A DNA stretch of 64,000 nucleotides from Varroa destructor (GCF_002443255.2 NW_019211457.1:34664105-34728104); one strand, 5' to 3'; numbered from the stretch's first letter, positions 49,744-63,106 are shown. Notes: generated by a model from the sequence alone, not told the origin. Translations and numbers: made by a program.

Positions 49744-52059
49744 GACCGTATACATAACGGGAACTTAAAAACAGTCGTTTCCACGGAACCTCACTACGAA
49801 TTTTGTGCGTTCAGCAAAAACCTAAAAACGTGCTCCAATAACCATTTGGCGCAAGATCCTTCATCCCTGCAGCAATCAAGAATAGGGCATAACCACTTTC
49901 ACCAAGTTTTACATCTAAAAATTCTTTCTCTTGTGACTTTTCGTGTCCACGCGATTGAAGTGACCGCCGATTTCGTCTAGCGCCATTCTTGCTTGCCATC
50001 TTCGCGCTTCTCAGAACGTAATGTACTATTCGGACATTATAGCGATCGATTTCAGTGAAGAACGAATTGGGACAAGCATTTCTTAAACATAAAAAATCTA
50101 TTGGATTTCGCGTGTCCGAAAATCGTACAGTTAACTGTGCAGACGCTAACACTACCACGGGGCTGACTTCGCTGTTTCTGCAAATCATGCTTGTTAATTT
50201 ATTTTTTAATTCTGGCAGGTCGCAAGGGGCGCTTCATTATTACCACCATGATTACATTGTTAATTGGGGTTGTTAAACATGACCTTTTTACGATTCGCGG
50301 GAGCTATAGTCATTGCGAGAAACAGTAAGCGCTCAATTAACCCGGTAAGGGTTTATTATGGTCCCATCCTGTGCTTAGATTCATAGGCTTTTCTATAAGG
50401 TAGACCCTGCATTAGACATGTCCATGAAATGTTTGTCTACTTACTACTACTTTGTCTACTAATTTAGATCTACTAATTTAGATTAAAGCTTTTGGACTAA
50501 TATGTATAATTGCTCATCACTAACACTCGAAAGCAGGCGTTACATGAAGTCTCATGCATCGATTCTCGTGGATGGTACCAAATTTCAGTAATAGCTTCTA
50601 AAGATGAAAATGGAAATGCCATTAAAGTAGTTCAAAGCGTGCGCTAGCAGGTCTATCATGAACGGATATCTAATGAAGGCGGCCATGACCTGTAGAGACA
50701 TGTCAACCGTTTAGTTAGAACCTAGGAACGTATCCAAGCCGGAGGATTTGGATAGGTTCCAGAAGGGTGCGGTTCTATCAGGACGAATGGCCAACAATGC
50801 TGCCTTCAAAGGTGAGTACGGGGTACGAACCGAAGGTTTACCTAATTTGTTAAGTTACCACATAGTAAGGAATCACATAACGGGATCCTAATTTCTAATT
50901 TAGGCGGTAACACGGACCCCACATCAGTAAAGTGAACTTCGTCTATCGGCTCATTTCGGCTCATTTTACAACTATGGAAAAGCAATCCTGTCTAAGCATA
51001 AAGTACACCAAGATATCATAAGGAAAATCCACTAGGCTCTCTTATTTCCTTTGTATGTACATTTCGTGTGACAAAAAATTATAATTTCGTGTGTTCATGT
51101 GTTCAGCGACAATATATTTGTCAACTCTGAAAAGCAAGTACAATCTGCTCCAGTATTTGCCGATTCTGCTTAAGAATGACTATTACACTAATTACTATTC
51201 TATCCAATAGTAGCAACAACTCAAACACCATAGGATTAATAGTAGTGATTTTTCCAAATACCATTTTTCAGAAGCCAGCACTTTTGACAATGAGGGAGGA
51301 GGCGATTGGGCGGTCTTCGGTGGTTCGTAAATCTGTTCAGCACTTACTTTTAGGCGACGTATTAATTCGGTGGCATCTACAGAGTGGAGAACTCAAATGC
51401 AGACACTGCTTAGCTGCTTGTTTCGGAGCAGAAATGTGTTCATCTGCCATTCTTAGTATTGAAAAAAAGCTAGTGTTTTCCAGAATAACACAGTAAAATT
51501 ATTTTAATGTGTAGTTTTGTACTGCTTGAACAAAAATCGGCTATCCAATCTTCCACAACAGAATCCCATTGAAAAAGATCTTTATGCCCGAAGTCGAAAA
51601 TGTACGTTACTCTCAGGCGGCTTCTGACAAATCCAGCCAACTCAATGTTAAACATTTTGCTTTATAGAAAAGTTCGTTGCTAATTAAAGAAGAAACATCC
51701 TAAAAATGACTACTTAGTAGTTCAGGACCCGACAATAAGCTGTGACCGCGGCCAAGTGTGGTTATGTTAAATAAAGATAATCATCAAAGACGACACTTGC
51801 CGTCATGTAAAGAGAAATCGGTTTTTTGCCTGATAATAACAACAGTTGTTTATATATTTGCAAAGGCGGCTTCACGAGATGACATAAAAATATCAACGCA
51901 AACCTGGAGCTGCGAGCAACCTATTTCAATTCCAAAAAAACTTTCAACTCTAGGGCTCATGCGTTCAGCTACTGCGGCGGCTTTTTTTTTTTATTTTCTC
52001 TTGTTAAATTCATACCGAATGCTAATGAAGAAATATAGCTTTTAAACAACCCAGTGACC

Positions 52060-52140
52060 GGCAGATTACTGTTATATAGATCTTTATATTATATATGAAG
52101 TGGCAGATTGTTGACATATAGATCTTTTATATAGAGTTAT
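52060..52140. repeat. Imperfect 42-bp tandem duplication
   Basis: The block beginning ggcagatt and containing atatagatctttata occurs twice, at 52060 and 52102, with a few differences. Confidence 0.7.
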
Positions 52141-52611
52141 ATAAAGAGACAGGCAATAGACTGTTGCAATTTCTCTATATATTTAAATTAGATAATTCTT
52201 GTTTAGTTTAGTAGTAGAGTCCGCTCGGTCGCTCATTCTCTGTGACTTCGTCCAGCCCGTGTTTTGCTATTAAATACTTTTTTTTAACTGTGTAGAGATA
52301 AAACGTAAAATGTATCTGTCATAGAGGTAACGTCGAATAGCAGCCAGCTATTTGCCTACTGGTTTTTTCCCATAATGTAGCCTAAACACAGTTGTCATGC
52401 CAAACACGTTCAACACATTTATGCAAGACAAGTTAGGCGCACTTGCTCACACAGACAATTTCCACAGAAATATTCGTGTATTTCATGATATATTAGCGTG
52501 GACGATGCTAGTCACTGACTTGATATTTGTAAACGCTAGTGGGCGTTATTTTCCAACATGGCAAATTAGAAAAACATTGCCATTGATTTGAGAAAAACGC
52601 CTTTCCTCTAG

Positions 52612-52641
52612 GGAGAGTGTCCGCCTGGAGAGTGTCCGCCT
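52612..52641. repeat. 15-bp tandem duplication
   Basis: ggagagtgtccgcct occurs twice in direct succession. Confidence 0.95.
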
Positions 52642-54614
52642 AATCGGCTTCAACTTCCGTGCGAGTCTTCATTTGCAAAGGTCTTTTTAGGTCTGATAAA
52701 CACACAAATCGATGGACACAGGCTTTTAGCAATACTGTAGAATAGACAGATAACATAAACAGCATATCCAAACATTTACCTCTGTACTAACCCCTTTGTC
52801 TGCAGATGTGGTTGAACACCGCCTCAGCGATAGGTGACCGACAGATATTGCCAAGGCAAACAAAAAGCACGCGTCGTTTTTCAGCACTTTCCGGCATTTC
52901 TTTTTACTTTAGTAACTTATTAAACGTTTCTCTCTGCGATTTGGCTACCGTAACACAATACACATACACGCCAGTATTTTCTCCGATGCCACACGTACTA
53001 GCGTTTACAACCAACAGTTAACCAAATCAATTTCGTTTTCCCTTATATGTCACTATTATACCCACCAGTTGATCACTAACTGTCCCTCAATAGGCGGTGT
53101 GTAATACTTAGTTAGAAATTGAAAGGTTGTTTCCAACAGCGACCTTGCCTAGTCATACAGCAGATCCAGCTAAACAAGACAAGACAAGACAACGCAACAA
53201 ACGCAGGAGGACTCGTCTATAGGACTTTTACATTTGTCTTTTACTGGCGCAAGCGCTACGATTACATCGGTTAGCTGGAACTCTCTCACCTACATCTGCT
53301 AGTCGTAATAGTATTAATAGCGGTGGATCGAGCTGGCTTGGCGCCACCACGATCGTCCAGCAGAACATACTGGTGAGGAGGAATCGTGTGGCGAGGGTCG
53401 GTCTCAAATTGAGAGATCGACATCGAGGCCAAATCAGAATTTCCCGCCTTTCCTTCTCTCCCTCATCCTCCTCGCTTACAACAGCTTAGCAGACGATACA
53501 ACCGCTAGTTGGAACCGCTGATGAAGCGGCGTCATCCGAAACATGCAACTTTGCATTTGTGACGTCTGCTATGTTTACCTAGTCGTTTATCGCGGTGGTC
53601 CAAGGGAGTATTTCGGAAACAGTAGCAGCAGCGCAGTGAGATGAGCTGTAGAACAACCACAACAACAACAGACATATTTAATTAATGTATAAGTAGCATC
53701 TAATAAGCATTTTCAACAGATCGTACATGATGTTCGATGGCAACATTAATGAGCTGGCCATAACTGAAGAAGGGCGCAAGCGAGAACATCGAGCGTCTTC
53801 GCTGCTGCCGTTTAGAAAAATACCGCTACGGTGGTGTGTATGGAGGCCGCAATCCTGGTAGCTATTGTCGCTTAGCTACCGTAAGTGGGTAGCAGCAGCT
53901 ACCTACAAACACAAAACGAACCAATAGAGGCTTGGCGGTCAAACGAAGGAACTCGCACGGACGGCCGACGCCACAAACATGACGGGTTACTGTAATTTTC
54001 TCCGCTTTTATTGACGACACTGAAAAAAATACTCGAGACGACAAACGGATGAGAGTGAAAGCAAAGACGGAGGCGGCGTTATCAGTTTTTGCGAAACAAC
54101 AACGACGCAAAAGAACTGAATCTCAGACGGCGCGGCAGGTGCGCGTGTAATCATATCCGCCCATTACTATTATTATCAGCAGACAAAGTGCTGTTGTTTT
54201 ACAGTATTTTGTCCGTTGGTGGCGGCAGCGGCGCTGGAGGATTTTAGTTGAAAGCGCAATCGTAAAAGACTTTGATGGTATTACTACCGCCCAGGTTGCC
54301 AAGTAAGCTTGTTTTTATGCACAGGGGTTAGCTGGCTGGCTGCCTGTGTACTTTTACGAAATTTTCAACAGTCGCTGTCGTCAGCATAACACGAAGGCTG
54401 TTATCGCAGTTCTCGCGCCCGAGTTACTGTGGACTGTCAAGCAACCGTGCTTCGTGCTCTCGTTGATATTCTACCTCAACACCAGGACTCATTCGTATAC
54501 TCGTCGACGGAAGGTTTGGAGGATACGGCTTTTGGCAGGTATAAAGTCTCGTAACATAATCACGTATCGTCCGTTGTGCCCAGTTGTCGCAGTGCCTCCA
54601 GTAACAACGGCAAG

Positions 54615-57600
54615 ATGTCTCGAGCCATTGACCTACTGCGAGTGATGGCTAGCGTGCAGTAAGTGGATATACCCCTCAATTCATTCAGAGCAAGCTACTC
54701 AGTCATTTACTCTCGAGAAATCAGTGTCAATACTTTCCTGCTTCAGGTTAAGCGCCTGTGTCCGCTGAGAGTCAAAGAGTTGCTGGTGACGTGCAACAGC
54801 AACCAAAATGCGTTAGGCGTTCAAATTGCGACACAGGTAGACTCTTTGGCTGGCGGCGGACATACTCGTAAGCAATGACTCAATAGCTAACACAAAAAAG
54901 CAAAAGGCAGAAAAATCTGTTGCAGAGTGAAACACAAAAAATACAAAAGGCAAAAAAATCTGTTGCAGAGTGAAATGTCCGACGAAAGGAATGGATAGAA
55001 ACAGGAGTGTCAATCGTTAAGCATTTTCGCGTAGGCCGTAAGTCGTGTTTTTGTCGAGTCGACCCCCTCCCCCCCGTCAACCCTGCATGTCTGTGCTTAA
55101 GTCCGTATCTTGTTAACTTGTGTTGTTCTCTCATTCATTAGTCACAGTGCGTTATGGGTTACGATCGATCAGGCCACCCTTTCGGGCATCCAAAATTGAC
55201 TCCGCGACAGTTCCGTCGACTGCTTTGTATAGCGGCCCTCTTCCTACTCTCTGTCCTTACGCTTGATCAATTAGGTGTTTTTCTCAAACTCGGTGAGGAA
55301 CACTCGCTTGATCCAGGCTATGACTACCCCCTTCGGGGAGACCAATTTGATGACCTTCTGCCAGTGAATCACGTTTACGATTCGCTTGACTATCAAATCC
55401 ACAGTAACACAGGCTGTAAACAGCGTCTGCGTCTGGCAATCTTCGTAAAAAGTGCTTTGCCCCATCGGAGTCGACGGAATGTTATACGACGAACATGGGG
55501 CAGGAGGAGGTTTAGTAATGTTGACACGAAAACATTCTTTGTCATCGGTCGAGGTGCCGAGGACAGTGATCTGATCGTAGAGAACGAAAAACATCAAGAC
55601 ATCATTCAGGCGGACTTCGTTGACAATTATTACAATAACACACTGAAGACAATGACTTCACTCCGGTGGGCCACGCAATACTGTAGGAATACGCAGTATT
55701 TTCTCTTGATCGATGATGATTACTATCTTTCTATAAAGAATCTTTTACGCTACATTAACATCTATGAGGCAGAATCTGGCGGAGCTCTATTCGTCGGAAT
55801 GTTGTTCCCGAACTCGGCGCCCATACGACACCGGTTCTCGAAATGGTTCGTCTCACTCAGGGATTACCCGTACTCCAGATATTCGGCTTACATTACAGCC
55901 GGTGCAATGCTGTTCAATCAAGACGCTGCACAGAAAATCTACAGTGCGTCAAAATTCAGCAAACATTTTGTGTTCGATGACATCTTTGTGGGTATCTGCG
56001 CACGGAAGGCGCGCATACAGCCGAAACATAGTGACTTTTTTCAAATGTGGCGGGCAGATGATCTACGCGATATGATCGCGGTTCACGGCTATGCCGATTC
56101 TGAGCTTGAAGAGGCCTGGACAGCGTCTTACCAAAAAGGATATGCTTGAGATTGCTTGCCCTATGAATACGTCATAATAGCGAAGTTTCTCTAGAACATT
56201 TTTACAACCATAATTATTTAGTTATATACAAAAAGGAACAGCACACATTTGATGTAAATAACGTACTCGAATCTTCGAAAATTTAGCAAAGATTGGATTA
56301 GAGAAAACAAAGAAATGTTAGATAGAGCCAGTATACATGATACGGCTTTGTCTATTATCGGAGCTGTGTGAAAGCACTTGTTAGACGTGGAAGTGTCATT
56401 TTTACGGGCTACCATGACATTGAATTTATGAGTCTGAAAGCAAAACTGAAAAATGAATTTCCGAGGAGAATCTTTTATTGCAAGTGTTATAAGAAACTCG
56501 TCGAAGATCCATCGTTTTATCGTTGGAACACATGGCAATACTTCACTGTTCTAACATAGTCTACCCAACAGGACAAATATGCACAGTAACCGAATTCGTT
56601 ATAAGCAGACGAATTAGTGTAGGCTAGGGAGAATTGCAAGTGATTTAAGTCATTAGATAGGGAACCGCTATGTTATGGAAACATAATGACAGTTGTTCCA
56701 AGTAGTAATTTTCCATGAATTTTTAATTTGGGTCTACAATGACCAAACGGTTCCTGCAAAGAAGCCTGTCTTAGACGGCGTAATTTTCCGTTGAATAGAT
56801 TAGTCATATTTTGAAAAATAGAAAGAACGGCAGTTTCTACAAGTCCCCTAGAGGGGATCTAGACTGCCACAAAGTTGTTATCATACTCGTGGTGTGAAAT
56901 AGTAGAACAACAAGATCTGGAAAAATATCTATTATCGCCGTAAATGAAAAAGTGCAAGCGGTCGAGATGGGCAATCTTCCAATGCACTCTGTTACGTTAT
57001 AGGGAAAAGTGGTACCGATTTAGTCCGCGCACAATCTATCAACTACTTGACATCTAAACAGCCGACAAACTCGGACACATTGGCAAATCTTACGAACTAA
57101 TTCCATGAGCAACGTGACGTAACGATGGATTTCTTGGAAAACGACATCGATGTTTAGCCTAGGCCAAATATGATCTTTTGTTATATGTTGCTGGTCGCGT
57201 GTAGTTAATTCACTATGCATATAAAATATATAATACTGATGCGAAGGACATGTGTATGCGGATGCCCCACAACTGCCAATTGTGTATGTACATATTTATA
57301 CATGAAACACACAAAAATGTACCGAAATTTTACTAAGAATTTATCTCAAGAAGAAACAGCAGAAGTATATTTGTCTTGGGCATGTTTTCATTTAGGTAGG
57401 ACTAGTGCGAGACGAAACAAAAGATCGTGATACATACATGAATAAAGAATATTGATATGCCAATTTTATAAACAAATAGCTGGTTTTTCTACAAGAGTCA
57501 AAAAAATAAAACAAAACGAAAAAAAGAAAAACACCATCCCAGTTTAACAATATTCTCAATCACGCAATTAAGAACTATAAAGTGGTGATGGTGTATTAGA

Positions 57601-60600
57601 TTGAAGTCGACTATCCAGATTTTCAGTAGTCCAGTTTTCTAGCGATGTAGACTCACTACCTATTATTGAGGTGTCGTATTAATCTAAGCTCACAGTAACT
57701 ATCGCAACGTGGGAGTTCTAGTTATTTTTCGTTTGTGGATCTTTATTAATGACTTCTGCCTTTACAGACGCCGCTGTCCTGGCCATCACCACATTGGAAA
57801 TGCCCTTTTGAGCTCGACAGGATCATGTTCCCAATCAAAGGACTACGCGTTCGAGATGGCCTGCTCCAATATTCGCTATGGGCCTGGGGTTACCCGGGAG
57901 GTTGGACAGGTGAACTAGTGATATTAACCTTAATAGGAGACCACCATTGCTTATAGTGATCATTGTAAATTGGACAGGATCAATTAATTTAGTCAATTGA
58001 GCTCTGACAGAATCATTATAAGGAAACCGTAATTCGTCCCATTAATTATGAGAAGCGCTGCAAAAACCTGACGTTAACCTACGTAATCAGCAGCTTGTGT
58101 TACCGCACCATAGAGAAGTCACCTTGAAAACTAACAGTAAAGTTGTCCGGCGCACGGTAAGGTATACAGGTATCATCTATTAGATAAAAATCACTCAGGT
58201 TGAAGCTGCACTAAAAATAGCGGAAGAAATAGTAAAGAAAATGCAGAACCAAGATGTCCGCTGCTTTGAACGCATCCTGCGGAACTTAAATTAGATTTGT
58301 GCTGTAGTATTTACGATAGATGTTCATGGAAGCAAAGGGTCATATCTTCAGAAGGCGCCCTTGAAGGCCGTATAATATATCTCGATGTAGGCTCAATATG
58401 GAATCTCTTAGGATATAGGGTAGCTTTAGATATACGACTTGTCGTGTTTTTGTAGAAGTATGTGTTAAGGAAGCACTTCGACGTGGTGTCGTAGCACAGT
58501 AGGTATTTAAAACTGCCCAGGCCTTTTAGAAAACGATCTGCTAAACCATGGCTGATTTGTTTTGTCCAGATTAATTAAAGATCGAAATTCTAGAAAAAAA
58601 AAAAACAGCTAATTTAAATACCTATGTGATTATGGCGCTCAGGACTTGAATAATATGAACGCGAAGAAAGTGTGCGTCGTAACAGATAAAAATCTGTTGA
58701 AGCTTCCTCCCGTGCGGGCCGTTCTCGATTCGCTGCACGCTAACAAAGTCGTCTACGAACTTTTCTCCGATGTCTCAGTGGAGCCAACATACAATAGGTA
58801 GGCCATATTTTACCTAGATGACAACAATGCGTATGCTCATTCGATACAGTGCATACTTGATGAATTGCTTGAATTCTGTTTCTGAGTGTAAATGGGGACT
58901 GATCTATTGTAGGACAGATAATCTTTTTCTATTGGTATGTTGGATGTAACATATGTTCGTGTATCTCACGGTAGTTTACACTGCTTCACATCTAAGTGTT
59001 ATGTAAATACACGAACAAATGCTAAGCTATGATAAGGACACGGTACAATGATAGAGTTTAATCGTGTGTAAACGTGTTATGCAACAATGTGTTGTCCGCA
59101 AACCCAAATATTTATTCGCCGCGTAGTTGGACGTAGTAACCAGACTGACAAAGCCGTGACTAAAACGATAGTATTGTATGCAGCTTCGCGGCCAATTATT
59201 GACTTAACACGAGTGTAGATAAAAGTATTATAATCATAAACATATTAAAAGCATGTGTTTATTTTTTTATTTTTGACAAGCTTCCAAAAAGCGATAAACT
59301 TTGCGCGGACTGGTGGCTTCGACTCATTCGTAGCAGTGGGTGGTGGCTCGGTGATCGATACAACAAAGGCAGCTAACTTGTACACGTGTAATCCGGAAGC
59401 AGAATTCCTTGACTTTGTGAACATTCCGATAGGAAAGGGTTTTCCTATAAGAAACGCTCTTAAGCCGCTAATTGCCAGTAAGTGGTATTTCAAAAGGTCG
59501 TTCTCGCCTTTCGAAACACTAACAGAACATAATAGCAATCAGCTGTTTTTGTGCTTCTAGAAGTTCTCTATTCGAACTTCATCGCAAACACGTTGATTTG
59601 ACACACTTAATTGATTTATCATTACCATGTCTTGTCTGTGGTTCATTGGTTTGGTTTTTTTTGCATAATTTTGTACTGGGCAGTAGGGATAAGTTGACTT
59701 TGTTTACAGTACCCACGACTGCGGGAACGGGTAGTGAAACTACGGGGGTTGCTATATTCGACTACGAGCCTCTAAAATCGAAGACAGGAATAGCGAGTAG
59801 GGCACTTAAGCCCACCCTAGCCCTCGTAGATCCGTTGCACCTAAAGCATATGCCCGAGCGTGTCGCTGCCTTCTCTGGCTTTGATGTCCTGTGCCATGCC
59901 CTCGAATCGTTTACGGCCATTCCTTTCAATGAACGACAGCCTTGCCCAGACGACCCTATCAAACGGCCGGCCTACCAGGGCAGCAATCCGATCAGCGATG
60001 TTTGGGCCAAGCATGTCTTCGAAATATTACGGAAGTATTTCAAAAGGTGCGCAGTATTTATGGTCGTACGCAAAACCACTATGATTCATTAAATAATAAC
60101 CTCAAGAATTAGGAATTAGGCCTGTTATATCGAAGCGAAACAGTCTGTTTAGCAAGAAGCGTATATCTGATTCGGATTACCGTAATTAATTTCGATTTTC
60201 CATAGGCTCTGCGCATAATACACGCATTCAGCAAATTGGCGTCCTATACGACAAAAGTTCAATGGAGTTTTTATAGTCTGGTTTTCAACATCTTGTATAT
60301 GTACGTTTTTTCATGGTTTTAGGAACGTATTCAATCCTGAAGATTACGAGGCACGGTCGGCGATGCACTTGGCAAGTTGTTACGCGGGAATTGGTTTCGG
60401 AAATGCAGGCGTTCATTTATGTCACGGGATGTCGTACCCGATATCGGGACTAGTGAAAAACTTTGTTGCTAAAGATTACGAGTCCTCGGAAAAGCCGATC
60501 ATTCCGCACGGATTGGCTGTTGTTATGACGTCGCCCGCTGTTTTCAAGTTCACGGCACCTGCTTGCCCCGATAGACATCTGCTGGCGATTGAACTTCTCG

Positions 60601-61735
60601 GTGTGTAGCGAACACCAATAACAATAATATTAATAATAATAGGTGACATTCGGACAGGTATAATTTGACCTCGAATTAGGCTCGCTGTGTATATCGTTAT
60701 CACGCTGTAAACTGCTATTCGACCAGCATTAATTTATTTTTCAATATTAATGATACAATTCATACATTTTGTCGGCGATCATGTCACTTGCATTGTGCAT
60801 ACAAAAGGGGACTATATTTTTGTTCGCTCTATTTGAAAAATGAAATTTAGTTGAAAATTCACTAATCGTCGTCCTTCCTAGTCATATGTGATTTTTTATC
60901 TACATGGAGAACTTACATGTGTCTTTGTAGGAGGTCGAGATACTCGAGGACTGAAACAAGCCGACGCTGGCCCCGTTCTGGCCGACGTCCTGCGCGATTA
61001 TATGAGCGATATGAAGATTGAAAACGGATTGTCCGCATTAGGTTATGATAAATCCGATATCGATAGTCTTGTTGAAAAGACTTTACCTCAGGTGCGTTCG
61101 TTTGCTAATTGATAAAATCACTCAATTATAGAAACAGTGTAGTGAATGTCCTGACCGATATTTGATGCTATGGACGAGAAAAATAGTACTATGTTAAGAG
61201 TGTTAAAAGATGGGTAAAAGGTGGGCGGCTCTGTCTCGTACCGAATGTCCGATATTAAGTAAGCGCAGCATTATTGGACGTAAAACACTTACTAAGAATG
61301 AAATACCTGTTAGGTTTAACACAGAAAATTAACTCTTTCTAAATTTTTCTTTTGTTTACTGCGTAACTATACTATTATTTATTATACTTATTTTACTTAT
61401 TTATTATTTATTACATTATTACTACTAAATCGTTTCAAGCTTGAAGGACGCTGGGTCAAATCTTTGTTGTGGAACAAACGCTCTATTCTTTTTTTATTGC
61501 TTATGTCATATACTGCATCCGTTTCATATATCATCACTCCAATGATTTATAATTTCTTGAATGGAACGGTTGTTAAACGGCCCCACGTATTTTAAAGTTT
61601 CAGGTACTTTAACCCATGTATTGTTGTGTACGCAATTTTTCTGTGTTGCAGGAGCGTGTAACGAGGCTGGCTCCGCGTAGCCACGTAGAAAGTGACCTTG
61701 CCAACATTTTCGAGCAATCAATGACGATTTTCTGA
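54615..61735 (+). CDS. ADHFE1: Hydroxyacid-oxoacid transhydrogenase, mitochondrial (iron-type ADH family)
   Basis: Eight exons (54615-54658, 57768-57909, 58643-58797, 59281-59477, 59710-60046, 60323-60600, 60931-61091, 61652-61735) join in phase to give 465 residues, against 467 in human. The enzyme couples oxidation of 4-hydroxybutyrate to reduction of 2-oxoglutarate in mitochondria. Visible motifs are [30 protein letters not shown], the nucleotide-binding AVGGGSVID (133-141) and [19 protein letters not shown]. The metal ligands of the iron-ADH family are present: D238, H242 ([10 protein letters not shown]), H326 (LCHGMSYPI) and H354 (IPHGLAVV). Exon 1 is only 44 nt ([14 protein letters not shown]). 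I chose it because its GTAAGT donor and phase fit exon 2, it makes a plausible presequence, and it restores the family length. Intron 1 (3.1 kb) contains the brainiac-like gene. Confidence 0.93.
54889..54973. repeat. 42-bp tandem duplication
   Basis: Two successive copies of an A-rich unit ending ctgttgcagagtga, differing by about three bases plus one inserted A. It lies in ADHFE1 intron 1, upstream of the brainiac-like gene. The unit contains a splice-acceptor-like ttgcag. Confidence 0.9.
55154..56149 (+). CDS. brn: Brainiac-like beta-1,3-glycosyltransferase (family GT31)
   Basis: A single open exon of 331 residues; Drosophila brn has about 325. It is a type II Golgi membrane protein: a short basic tail, then one hydrophobic anchor at about 24-45 ([15 protein letters not shown]), then the luminal catalytic domain. 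GT31 motifs are in order: [20 protein letters not shown] (95-113, then TWG), [26 protein letters not shown] (149-167, with an N-glycosylation site at N161), the DDD metal-binding motif at 187-189 ([11 protein letters not shown]), [26 protein letters not shown] and [12 protein letters not shown]. Brn adds GlcNAc to mannosyl-glucosylceramide in flies; that specificity is inferred here. The ATG lies 15-25 bases after acceptor-like sequence, so a 5' UTR intron is possible. It is nested in ADHFE1 intron 1 on the same strand. Confidence 0.93.
   Translation: MGYDRSGHPFGHPKLTPRQFRRLLCIAALFLLSVLTLDQLGVFLKLGEEHSLDPGYDYPLRGDQFDDLLPVNHVYDSLDYQIHSNTGCKQRLRLAIFVKSALPHRSRRNVIRRTWGRRRFSNVDTKTFFVIGRGAEDSDLIVENEKHQDIIQADFVDNYYNNTLKTMTSLRWATQYCRNTQYFLLIDDDYYLSIKNLLRYINIYEAESGGALFVGMLFPNSAPIRHRFSKWFVSLRDYPYSRYSAYITAGAMLFNQDAAQKIYSASKFSKHFVFDDIFVGICARKARIQPKHSDFFQMWRADDLRDMIAVHGYADSELEEAWTASYQKGYA
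56150..57767. other. 3' flank of brn-like gene, rest of ADHFE1 intron 1
   Basis: AT-rich sequence. Open frames at 56368-56559 (plus, GTG start, contains [16 protein letters not shown]) and 57020-57220 (minus) have natural-looking residues but no family I know. No partner splice sites were found, so neither is called as a gene. Confidence 0.4.
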
Positions 61736-61761
61736 ACCTGAACCAAAAGTATTATATATAG

Positions 61762-61767
61762 AATAAA
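61762..61767 (+). terminator. Polyadenylation signal of ADHFE1
   Basis: A canonical AATAAA 26 bases after the ADHFE1 stop codon, followed by GT-rich sequence (gtgttcgg) about 30 bases downstream. The placement is short but plausible. Confidence 0.6.
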
Positions 61768-62324
61768 ACTGTGGCGACGAGCAGTAACGGGATTCGGATG
61801 TGTTCGGCATCTAATGGTTAATGCATAGGATTTGCATTTATCTTAATATAGCTGCGTCGCATTTTTGAATATGCATATATGGTATTCTAATTATTTTCTA
61901 TTCTATCTATTCTAACTAAGAATATATGTTAGCTTTCGTAAAAAAATGTATACACTTCATACACATATTTTGCGTGAGTAGTTCGACAAATATAGTAAGC
62001 TACAATAATCAGCGGAGTAATTTGTTGACCTGTCGTTAATGCTAAGTTCGATACAAAAGGTTTCTACCTTCCGGAGAATAAAGTCAGCGTATTTTGTTAG
62101 ACCTTCAAGATTTTTGGGCAGTTAAACATACATATTAATACAATGTCGAGGGGCTAGACTAAACGAGCAGCTCTCTTACTATTCGATTTGTTTTTGGGTA
62201 AGCAAGCGGGCTCTTCACTGCTGAAGATTTCTATTGTAGCAGAAGTGTCTTTCTATGACGAGTATTTGAAAGCTAGACTTCATTTATCATGTGATAGAGT
62301 TAGATGGTTTTAGTTTACGGTGCG

Positions 62325-62326
<2 letters not shown>

Positions 62327-62356
<30 letters not shown>
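62327..62356. repeat. (TA)n microsatellite
   Basis: About 30 bases of alternating AT. Confidence 0.95.
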
Positions 62357-62359
<3 letters not shown>

Positions 62360-63068
62360 CAGTAGACCGGTAGGACAAATAACAAGTCTTAACACTCTTA
62401 ACAATCTTTAAAAAAAACTAATATTTAATTTTAAAGATCAACGGCTCTGGTGAATGATGTTTGCAGTGTTACATGTACTTGCATGCTTTAAAATTATTAA
62501 AAAGTGCTTATTATTATTATTCGTTATTTAAATTAGAGAATGTACCAGCTTTTCAACCGCAAAAGGATAAGTGATTGTTGACCTTAATATTCATTATAAA
62601 TGTAGGATATAAATTGACATTTATACAAGAAAGCTAAAAAGATTGTTAAACTCTGCTGTTACCCATTAGCTTTCATGTTTGTACAACACTCGTTATTAAG
62701 CTTCATGGAGCAAATTTAGCCTGGGTTTGGGAGCTTGAGATTTTCTGGTGTATGGTGTGAAACGAATCGCAATGCAAACGTTTTCCTTAGAACACTATGC
62801 TTAAAAGTTGTTAACGCAATTAGCAGGCGCAGGAATAAATGTTACAATAACATATAAATCCAGGAAGTACGAACAGTTAATAAGCCGATATGGTTTCAAC
62901 GAATTGGATGATCAAACACGTGTATATTGTATGCTGGCTACTCAACCGATAGATGATTGCTACAGTATATAGGGTGAATCTATATACATGGAAACGAATT
63001 AGGAACACTGAATATATAGGTCAAAGCATCTTACCCGATACTCGAATAATTATGTTTGTACTTAGCAA

Positions 63069-63106
63069 AGTTCCTCTTCAGACTTTTAGTTCCTCTTCAG
63101 ACTTTT
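63069..63106. repeat. 19-bp perfect tandem duplication
   Basis: agttcctcttcagactttt occurs twice in direct succession. Confidence 0.95.

Larger units (their letters stand above)
40993..54614. other. Long gene-poor region
   Basis: 13.6 kb without a recognised gene apart from the coding-like cluster listed separately at 44,390-45,152. Single open frames with natural-looking residues but no known family lie at 45235-45465 (minus, Lys/Arg-rich then Asp/Ser-rich), 48427-48723 (minus, Gly/Ser/Asn-rich) and 49811-50188 (minus). Short tandem duplications are frequent at 47.4, 49.7, 50.5, 52.1 and 52.6 kb. The last 1.5 kb before ADHFE1 is CG-richer and should include its promoter and 5' UTR. It may also contain the missing ACP1 5' exon. 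Confidence 0.4.

Noticed and set aside
54346..54645. 99-codon plus-strand open frame upstream of brn
   Set aside because: It overlaps the ADHFE1 first exon in another frame and has no family resemblance.
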